A stretch of DNA of 64,000 nt, from NCBI RefSeq assembly GCF_013141765.1, contig NZ_WHOD01000128.1, positions 1 through 64,000 of the forward strand, in the 5' to 3' direction. How positions within the stretch are numbered: the stretch's first letter is position 1; each line of letters starts with the position of its first letter. The notes under the pieces were generated by a model, which worked only from the letters and a program-made list of their open reading frames with translations, did no database searches and was not told the origin of the DNA. Of this stretch, positions 58,979 through 64,000 are shown one piece after another. The position numbers were made by a program, and so were the translations under genes. The stretch is from Paenibacillus foliorum. Lineage in GTDB: Bacteria > Bacillota > Bacilli > Paenibacillales > NBRC-103111.

Positions 58979-60058
58979 CTAACCTTTTTCTATCTCTTTA
59001 TGGACGCTTTTTTTTACATACTTTTGCAGATCATTACCAATTCGAAGACAAAGCTTCAATTCACTAATTCGTTCCTTGGTTAATCCGTCCGCAGATAATT
59101 TTCCCCTGGTTGTATAATGCCCCTCTTCCAGTTGAAAAGGTGTTAGTGAGCGCAGCTTCAAAGCAATAGACAGCGCTTCTAGCCAATCATGGGCTATTTC
59201 CTCTTCAACAAAACCCACCCTCATCAATCCTAGAATCCGCTCCTCTGTCGAAGAGGCCATCACACCTGCTTGCGCAGCAAGCAAACGGATCCCGCTTACA
59301 ATTGGGATGTAGGCTCCATACTTTATATCTACCCCACCAGCATCCTCGCCGTATCTCTCTTTAATAAGCTGTCCGAACAAGCCTAACGAAATTTTATGAT
59401 GAAGCGTATTATGCAGCATGTACTCCAGCATAATGGGATGCTTCAGGACATAATCATAAAATTCTTCTAATAGCTGTGTTACCAGACTTTTCTCACCATA
59501 AACAATCCTCATATCTGCAAGTATAAGCAAGTATCGGATATGCTCCCAATGTGGGTCCTGCATCCATTCGTAAAGCATGGAGCGATAACCGTTCAGCGGC
59601 TTGCGCCACTTCTCATTAGTGCAAATCACTCCACCTGTACACGGAGGATAGCCGAGATGCATCAGCAGCTCACTTACTGCTTCTGCAAGCAGCTGAAAAT
59701 AGTTACGAGCCTGCTCCTCTACCACTGAATTATCTGGATTTGCATAGATCAATCCGTTGTCCTGATCACTCCACAATGTCTGTTCGCCGCGGCCCCCACT
59801 TCCAAACAATACAAAAGCAAAAGGTAACGGAGGCTCACCGCCCCCATCTCTCCGAACGTTCACTTGTGCAAGGCCGACTGCTTTCCCAATGAGAAGATCA
59901 TGAACTTGATTCAATTCACGATTCCATTCGATTGAATTGGAAAGAAGGAGACGCCCTTCGAACTCCTCATGCAGTTGATCGCGTATTCGTCGAAGCTGCT
60001 TATCATCGCCAGCCTTTTGAATTTCAATGCGAATCATTTCTAATGAGAGACGTTCCAT
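58979..60058 (-). CDS. DUF294 putative nucleotidyltransferase
   Basis: A 359-aa protein of the GlnD-like nucleotidyltransferase superfamily. The catalytic motif is LFGSGGRGEQTLWSDQDNGLIY (GSxxR...DxD, about residues 82-102); the C-terminal half (about 185-340) is the DUF294 C-terminal helical domain. It lacks the cyclic-nucleotide and CBS domains that many relatives carry. Substrate unknown. It sits between amtB (58 bp upstream, no terminator seen) and the exonuclease gene. Confidence 0.88.
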   Translation of the reverse strand: MERLSLEMIRIEIQKAGDDKQLRRIRDQLHEEFEGRLLLSNSIEWNRELNQVHDLLIGKAVGLAQVNVRRDGGGEPPLPFAFVLFGSGGRGEQTLWSDQDNGLIYANPDNSVVEEQARNYFQLLAEAVSELLMHLGYPPCTGGVICTNEKWRKPLNGYRSMLYEWMQDPHWEHIRYLLILADMRIVYGEKSLVTQLLEEFYDYVLKHPIMLEYMLHNTLHHKISLGLFGQLIKERYGEDAGGVDIKYGAYIPIVSGIRLLAAQAGVMASSTEERILGLMRVGFVEEEIAHDWLEALSIALKLRSLTPFQLEEGHYTTRGKLSADGLTKERISELKLCLRIGNDLQKYVKKSVHKEIEKG

Positions 60059-60116
60059 TAGGTATCCCCTTCAGCCTTGTTATTTTAATTGTAATACCAG
60101 TTGCGACCTAATACTG

Positions 60117-61502
60117 TTACAAAGTTTGTGCGTTTGTTTGAGCTTTCTTCATAGCTTCCGGATATCCGTAAGTACCATGCTCGGAAAGGTCTAATCCAAC
60201 AATTTCTTCTTCTTCAGTTACACGAAGGCCAATCGTTACTTTAATCAATCCAAGAATAATAAAGGACAGAACCAGAACGAATGCGAACGCTCCGAAAACT
60301 CCCAACGCTTGAACTCCTAATTGGTGCAAACCGCCGCCGTACAATAGGCCAGGTCCTCCAACGTTAACTGCTTTGGCTAATTCCGGTGTTGCAAAAATAC
60401 CTGTTGACAATGTACCCCAAATACCTGCGATACCGTGAACGGAGAAAGCATAAACCGGATCATCAACACCAGCTTTTTCAAACCATTGTGCAGTAAAGAA
60501 GGTGATAATTCCAGCCAAAGCTCCGATAATGATCGCATCACGCGGAGTAACGAATGCGCAAGCCGCCGTAATTGCTACAAGGGCTGCAAGAACACCGTTC
60601 AACATGCTAGGAATATCCGCTTTACCAAAGTACAACCATGATACCACAAGGGCAGCTACTGCGCCTGCTGCTGCAGCAAGGTTTGTTGTTAAAGCAACAT
60701 AACCAAAGAATCCATCGCCAGTTGCACTTAATGTGGAGCCAGCGTTAAAACCGAACCAACCAATCCAGAGGATAATAACGCCTAGAACCGATAATACTTG
60801 ATTGTGTCCAGGGATTAAATTAGGTGTTTTATCTTTGTTATATTTACCGATACGAGGCTTGAGTAAGATCGTTGCTACCAATGCTGCTGTTGCACCTTGT
60901 AAATGAACAACCGTCGAGCCGGCAAAATCCTGCATGCCCAACTGACCCAGCCAGCCGCCACCCCATACCCAGTGAGCAACAACCGGATAGATACAAACAG
61001 TAAACAAAATTCCAAAGATGAAGTAAACAGCAAGCTTACCGCGTTCCGCAAATCCGCCCCAAGCGATTGCAAGTGAAACGCCTGCAAATGCCAGTTGGAA
61101 TAAGAACAAAATACTAATAGGAATCGGTGATTCTGCGAAAAGACTTATAGAAGCTTTCGTTTGTTCTGCACTACCATCAAGGAAGAAGCCGCCTTCTCCA
61201 ATAAAGCTATTTCCATCACCGAAGGCAAAGCCGAATCCGATTGCCCAGAAAGCAATAGCGCAAATTCCGAAAGTTAAAATGGTCTTACCAGCAACGTGAC
61301 CTGCATTTTTCATTCGTGTAGATCCAGCTTCGAGAAGTGCAAAACCTGCTTGCATAAAAATTACGAGTATTGCTGCCAACATGACCCAAACGGAGTCGAT
61401 GGCACTTGCCAGTTGAGCAGGGGTTTTGTCATCCGCTGCAAATGCCATAGTCGGTAAGAGTAGAGACATAAGGCCGGTTGATAATAGTAATTTTTTAAAC
61501 AT
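60117..61502 (-). CDS. amtB: Ammonium transporter AmtB
   Basis: A 461-aa Amt-family channel with a cleavable signal sequence (KKLLLSTGLMSLLLPTMAFA) and about 11 helices. Seen: FALLEAGSTRMKNAGHV, HWVWGGGWLGQLGMQDFAGS, VVHLQGATAALVA (helix 5 with its channel His), FGFNAGSTLSA and VHGIAGIWGTLSTGIFA (second channel His). The C-terminal tail has EEEIVGLDLSEHGTYGYPE, which binds PII proteins. ATG at 61502 with AAGGAAGTGG upstream; an in-frame ATG at 61541 is inside the regulatory region. There is no glnK/glnB beside it. Two GlnR/TnrA-type boxes lie in the promoter region. Confidence 0.95.
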   Translation of the reverse strand: MFKKLLLSTGLMSLLLPTMAFAADDKTPAQLASAIDSVWVMLAAILVIFMQAGFALLEAGSTRMKNAGHVAGKTILTFGICAIAFWAIGFGFAFGDGNSFIGEGGFFLDGSAEQTKASISLFAESPIPISILFLFQLAFAGVSLAIAWGGFAERGKLAVYFIFGILFTVCIYPVVAHWVWGGGWLGQLGMQDFAGSTVVHLQGATAALVATILLKPRIGKYNKDKTPNLIPGHNQVLSVLGVIILWIGWFGFNAGSTLSATGDGFFGYVALTTNLAAAAGAVAALVVSWLYFGKADIPSMLNGVLAALVAITAACAFVTPRDAIIIGALAGIITFFTAQWFEKAGVDDPVYAFSVHGIAGIWGTLSTGIFATPELAKAVNVGGPGLLYGGGLHQLGVQALGVFGAFAFVLVLSFIILGLIKVTIGLRVTEEEEIVGLDLSEHGTYGYPEAMKKAQTNAQTL

Positions 61503-61523
61503 GGTTGACCACTTCCTTCTTAA

Positions 61524-61540
61524 TGTTAGTTTATATAACA
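61524..61540 (-). promoter_or_regulatory. GlnR/TnrA-type box, amtB-proximal
   Basis: TGTTAGTTTATATAACA, a perfect match to TGTNA-N7-TNACA and nearly a full palindrome. It lies 22 bp before the amtB start codon, probably downstream of the transcription start, where binding would repress. Confidence 0.8.
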
Positions 61541-61694
61541 TGTTTTGAAAATCTTAATGTCATTATATACAGGATTTTTGGATTTGACAATAGGGTTTTT
61601 CCCGAAAAAGCTGTAAAAACGAAAAATAACCTGACATGGAATATGCATAATTCGGATTTTCTAACGATATACTAGGGTATTTCATATAATTCCG

Positions 61695-61711
61695 TGTAAT
61701 CTATACTAACA
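61695..61711 (-). promoter_or_regulatory. GlnR/TnrA-type box, amtB-distal
   Basis: TGTAATCTATACTAACA, a perfect match to TGTNA-N7-TNACA. It is about 200 bp from the amtB start and could be an upstream activator site, with TATATC near 61665 as a -10 about 45 bp from the centre. Confidence 0.75.
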
Positions 61712-61840
61712 ATTGGGCGATTGTATATTTTCTGATCAATTCTTTTACCTCTATTTAATGTGAGGTTTAACCTTTAACACAATCAATCCGCATATATTAT
61801 AGAAGAAGTACTCATATACTTGAATGCAAAAGCATAACGT

Positions 61841-61870
61841 TTGACTGTATGGTTTCATTTCAGGTATCAT
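61841..61870 (+). promoter_or_regulatory. merR promoter
   Basis: TTGACT (61841-61846), 18 bp, TATCAT (61865-61870). Leader of about 85 nt follows before the start codon. Confidence 0.7.
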
Positions 61871-61959
61871 ATATAGAAGCTCAATGAGTTGTTGAACACA
61901 ATCCGGTTAATGTATTCAAACTTACACGCTATATTAGTTTTCATTAAGGAGGGAACTCA

Positions 61960-61971
61960 ATGGGGATATGA
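61960..61971 (+). promoter_or_regulatory. Three-codon minicistron overlapping the merR start
   Basis: AAGGAGGG is 5-6 nt before ATG GGG ATA TGA, whose stop overlaps the merR ATG (ATGA). It puts the strong ribosome binding site at the ideal spacing for the tiny ORF and at about 14 nt for merR. Confidence 0.5.
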
Positions 61972-62399
61972 AGCTATTTAAAATAGGCGAACTCGCTCGT
62001 TTATCCGAGGTCAGCTCCAGGACTATCGATTATTACACTAAGCTGGGTTTAATCGAGCCTGAAGCACGTTCAGATACTAACTACCGGTTATACAGTGATG
62101 AAACCTTAACGCGTTTAAAACGTATTGAGAATATGAAAAGGGAGAAATATACCTTAGAGGAAATCAAGGCGAGCCTTCAATTGTGGACAAAAATCAGCAA
62201 GGATGAAGTTGTGACAGAAAAGCTAACATCACTACAACTCCATTTGCAGCAATTGCAAAAGGAAGTTCTAGAAATTAGCCCCATACTTGAACGATTGAAG
62301 CCTTCACAATTAAAGAAACTAAATAAAGTGCTCACACCTCATACCGCCGCGTGCATTGAGGCCTTGCTGTTACTACTGGGTAAAAGCCCCTTATCCTAA
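61968..62399 (+). CDS. MerR-family transcriptional regulator
   Basis: A 143-aa regulator: winged HTH at the N-terminus (MKLFKIGELARLSEVSSRTI, DYYTKLGLIEPEARSDTNYRLYSDETLTRLKRI), then a dimerisation coiled coil (LTSLQLHLQQLQKEVLEISPILERL) and a short hydrophobic end. No cysteines in metal-binding positions, so not an obvious metal sensor. It lacks the GlnR/TnrA C-terminal feedback region. The Zn peptidase gene starts 21 bp later, so it may regulate that operon. A minicistron overlaps its start codon. Confidence 0.9.
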   Translation: MKLFKIGELARLSEVSSRTIDYYTKLGLIEPEARSDTNYRLYSDETLTRLKRIENMKREKYTLEEIKASLQLWTKISKDEVVTEKLTSLQLHLQQLQKEVLEISPILERLKPSQLKKLNKVLTPHTAACIEALLLLLGKSPLS

Positions 62400-62420
62400 T
62401 ACAAACGGAGGTCTGCTGCC

Positions 62421-63107
62421 ATGTTTTTTCATCCGATGGATTTTTTGATCATCATTGCATTCGCGCTTTCTTTATGGGCGCAATTCCGAGTTAAGGGTAC
62501 ATTTAACAAATGGGCCACCGTACCAACCCAAAGCGGCATGACTGGCTACGAAGCAGCGCGCCGAATGCTCGATGCCAACGGACTTTATGACGTACCCGTT
62601 GAGCCGGTACCAGGAAGGCTCAGCGACCATTATGACCCTACTCAAAGAGTAGTTCGCTTATCTGAGCCGGTATACTATGAAAACTCTATTGCTGCCGTCT
62701 CTGTTGCATGTCACGAAGTTGGCCATGCCATTCAGCATAAGGTTCATTATCCAATGCTTTCACTCAGACATACGATGTTCCCTGTTGTAAATTTTACCTC
62801 CGGGGTAGCGCCTTTGTTAATTTTGGCTGGTCTATTCTTCCAGCAGTTCAGCTTCTTGTTAGGCCTCGGCATTATCTTCTTCTCTGCCGCTGTAGCTTTT
62901 CAATTAGTAACACTGCCTGTTGAATTTAACGCAAGTAACCGTGCAAGGGATCTGATGATTGCTGAAGGCTACATTACTAATGAGGAAGAACGAGGAGTCG
63001 CCAAAGTATTAAATGCAGCAGCTTTGACTTATGTAGCAGCGGCACTAATCTCGCTTCTGGAGCTTGTCAAATACATTATGATCTTTAACAATCGTAATAA
63101 CGATTAA
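62421..63107 (+). CDS. yugP: Membrane zinc metallopeptidase, YugP-type
   Basis: A 228-aa integral membrane peptidase. Catalytic motif ACHEVGHAIQHKV (HExxH, about residues 96-108), a third ligand likely in LPVEFNASNRARDLM (about 173-187), and three or four transmembrane helices, one at the N-terminus and two after the HExxH. The family is widespread, its substrates unknown, perhaps membrane protein quality control. AACGGAGG precedes the ATG. Second gene after merR, ended by a strong terminator. Confidence 0.92.
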   Translation: MFFHPMDFLIIIAFALSLWAQFRVKGTFNKWATVPTQSGMTGYEAARRMLDANGLYDVPVEPVPGRLSDHYDPTQRVVRLSEPVYYENSIAAVSVACHEVGHAIQHKVHYPMLSLRHTMFPVVNFTSGVAPLLILAGLFFQQFSFLLGLGIIFFSAAVAFQLVTLPVEFNASNRARDLMIAEGYITNEEERGVAKVLNAAALTYVAAALISLLELVKYIMIFNNRNND

Positions 63108-63116
63108 ATATTATAA

Positions 63117-63158
63117 AAAAAACAATGCCATCGACCTAAGTCGATGGCATTGTTTTTT
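63117..63158. terminator. Strong bidirectional terminator
   Basis: AAAAAACAATGCCATCGAC-CTAA-GTCGATGGCATTGTTTTTT: 19-bp perfect stem. It includes the last codons and stop of the LysR gene on the minus strand. Confidence 0.92.
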
Positions 63159-64000
63159 CTGTTTCTTGAAAAAAATGGAGCAGAAAACTTTGGAAGCCTT
63201 CAGCTACGAGCGGAAGCTTTTCACCTGTTCTTTGAATCAATCCGATACTTCGGGTCACCTGCGGCTCTACAACTCGAACTTTCGCAGGCTGCAGCTGACT
63301 AATCTCCGTTAAAGCCATCTCTGGCAGCAAGCTTACTCCCATCCCCGCGGCAACCAACCCGCGAATGGTATCGGTTTCTTCACCTTCAAACCCAATCTGT
63401 GGGGCGAAACCCGCTTTTTCACATGCTTCCAAAACAATACTTCTCAACGAATATTCCTCACTAAACATAACGAAGGAATCCTCTTTTAACTGCTCCAGCC
63501 GAATCGTTCCGTTCTCAGCAAGATTATGTCCCTGCGGAACAATAGCATACAACTCCTCTTCAAGCAATAAATGCCCGCTTACATACTCATGCTTTTCAGG
63601 GAAAGGAGAAATAAAGGCCAAATCAATTTCCCCTTTCATCAAGTCACGAATTAGACTGTTGTAGGTCCCCTGCCGCAAACGAAACTTTACATTTGGATGT
63701 GTACGTCGAAAGCTAGCAACGACAGTAGGCAGCAAATAAATGCCCAAACTATGCGGAAAGCCGATACGAATCTCCCCAGCCTCTGGATCTAGAAATTCTT
63801 TAACTTCTATAACTGCCCGTTCTAGCTCTGATAATATTTCTTCTAATCTGCTTAAGAATAACTTCCCAACAGAGGTTAGCTGTAGATTCCGTCCCTTTTG
63901 CACAAACAAAGCTACACCTAGTTCCTCCTCTAGCTGGTGAATTTGCCTGCTCACCGCAGATTGAGCAACATGAAGCTCCTCAGCAGCTTGAGTTACATGC
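63136..64000 (-). CDS. gltC: LysR-family regulator, GltC-like (5' end beyond window)
   Basis: The frame continues to the window edge; the visible 287 codons begin inside the HTH ([19 protein letters not shown]), so about 20 N-terminal residues lie outside. Similarity to B. subtilis GltC is apparent throughout: [59 protein letters not shown], and [22 protein letters not shown]. GltC activates glutamate synthase genes; gltAB would be expected just beyond 64000 on the other strand, but I cannot see it. The stop codon is in the loop of the terminator. Confidence 0.82.
   Translation of the reverse strand, partial: HVTQAAEELHVAQSAVSRQIHQLEEELGVALFVQKGRNLQLTSVGKLFLSRLEEILSELERAVIEVKEFLDPEAGEIRIGFPHSLGIYLLPTVVASFRRTHPNVKFRLRQGTYNSLIRDLMKGEIDLAFISPFPEKHEYVSGHLLLEEELYAIVPQGHNLAENGTIRLEQLKEDSFVMFSEEYSLRSIVLEACEKAGFAPQIGFEGEETDTIRGLVAAGMGVSLLPEMALTEISQLQPAKVRVVEPQVTRSIGLIQRTGEKLPLVAEGFQSFLLHFFQETEKTMPST

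Larger units (their letters stand above)
61541..61967. other. Divergent regulatory region amtB / merR
   Basis: About 430 bp without a coding frame, holding two GlnR/TnrA boxes (one at 61524-61540, one at 61695-61711), the merR promoter (61841-61870), and a TTGACA at about 61592 with no obvious -10 partner. Candidate amtB -10 elements are TATATC near 61665 and CATATT near 61640. A small hairpin GGGTTTTTCCC at about 61600 is not a terminator. Confidence 0.55.

Overview
The window reads as chromosomal DNA of a Gram-positive, low-to-mid GC, endospore-forming member of the Bacillales, most like a Paenibacillus. The support is a mix of strong AGGAGG-type ribosome binding sites, frequent TTG and GTG starts, B12-dependent ribonucleotide reductase (NrdJ), and many genes recognisable as Bacillus families (LipM, YqhH/YqhG, YqzE, YwnA/YwnB, Xpt, YkvI, YugP, YjcZ-type peptide, DUF4309, GltC). 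The copper-amine-oxidase-N 'stalk' domain, CHASE2-cyclase/FecR pair and VCBS lipoprotein also fit Paenibacillaceae. The species call is an inference. I see no prophage, insertion sequence, CRISPR array, rRNA operon or plasmid backbone.

Layout. 0-7 kb: nrdJ behind two tandem NrdR-type boxes; D-amino acid aminotransferase; a small P-loop kinase; the ywnA (Rrf2)-ywnB (NAD(P)-binding) pair sharing one operator type; lipM. 7-13 kb: a membrane-anchored propeller-like protein, the SNF2 helicase yqhH coupled to yqhG, an exported protein, yqzE. 13-21 kb: argS, a chemoreceptor with an FNR/CRP-type palindrome upstream, then a VCBS lipoprotein/response regulator/histidine kinase operon. 21-24 kb: a GNAT gene behind an attenuator-like leader, tRNA-Leu(CAG), and a run of very short genes. 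24-35 kb: xpt, DUF4309 lipoprotein, DedA protein, ykvI, small membrane proteins, SDR plus EamA transporter, glycosyltransferase, diguanylate cyclase, a divergent pair of XRE regulators, and an acidic protein with three internal repeats.

35-46 kb: a YjcZ-type micropeptide; rsmF-like / rsuA-like / HAD operon; a second propeller-like membrane protein; pyrD (class 2) - small alarmone synthetase - DUF309 operon; an L,D-transpeptidase; an HD-GYP phosphodiesterase. 45-51 kb: a three-gene sensory/envelope operon made of a CHASE2 class III cyclase, a FecR/coiled-coil/cohesin-like exported protein and an NHL-repeat protein with a stalk domain. 51-60 kb: ferredoxin, a small ORF-dinB-mobB operon, cimA, a TlpA/ResA-type thioredoxin, an MFS exporter, a JAMM protease, and a DUF294 nucleotidyltransferase/exonuclease pair. 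60-64 kb: amtB with two perfect GlnR/TnrA-type boxes, a MerR regulator with a Zn metallopeptidase, and the 3' part of a GltC-like LysR gene.

Common threads are nucleotide supply (nrdJ, xpt, pyrD), nucleotide second messengers (GGDEF, HD-GYP, class III cyclase, alarmone synthetase) and nitrogen control (amtB with GlnR boxes, GltC-like regulator). Most of the window is ordinary core genome. The best leads are regulatory: tandem NrdR boxes, the shared YwnA operator, the GNAT attenuator, dual GlnR boxes, triple TGTTTACT repeats, and the CHASE2 cyclase/FecR/NHL operon. All identifications come from reading the sequence and recalled family features; no database search was run.
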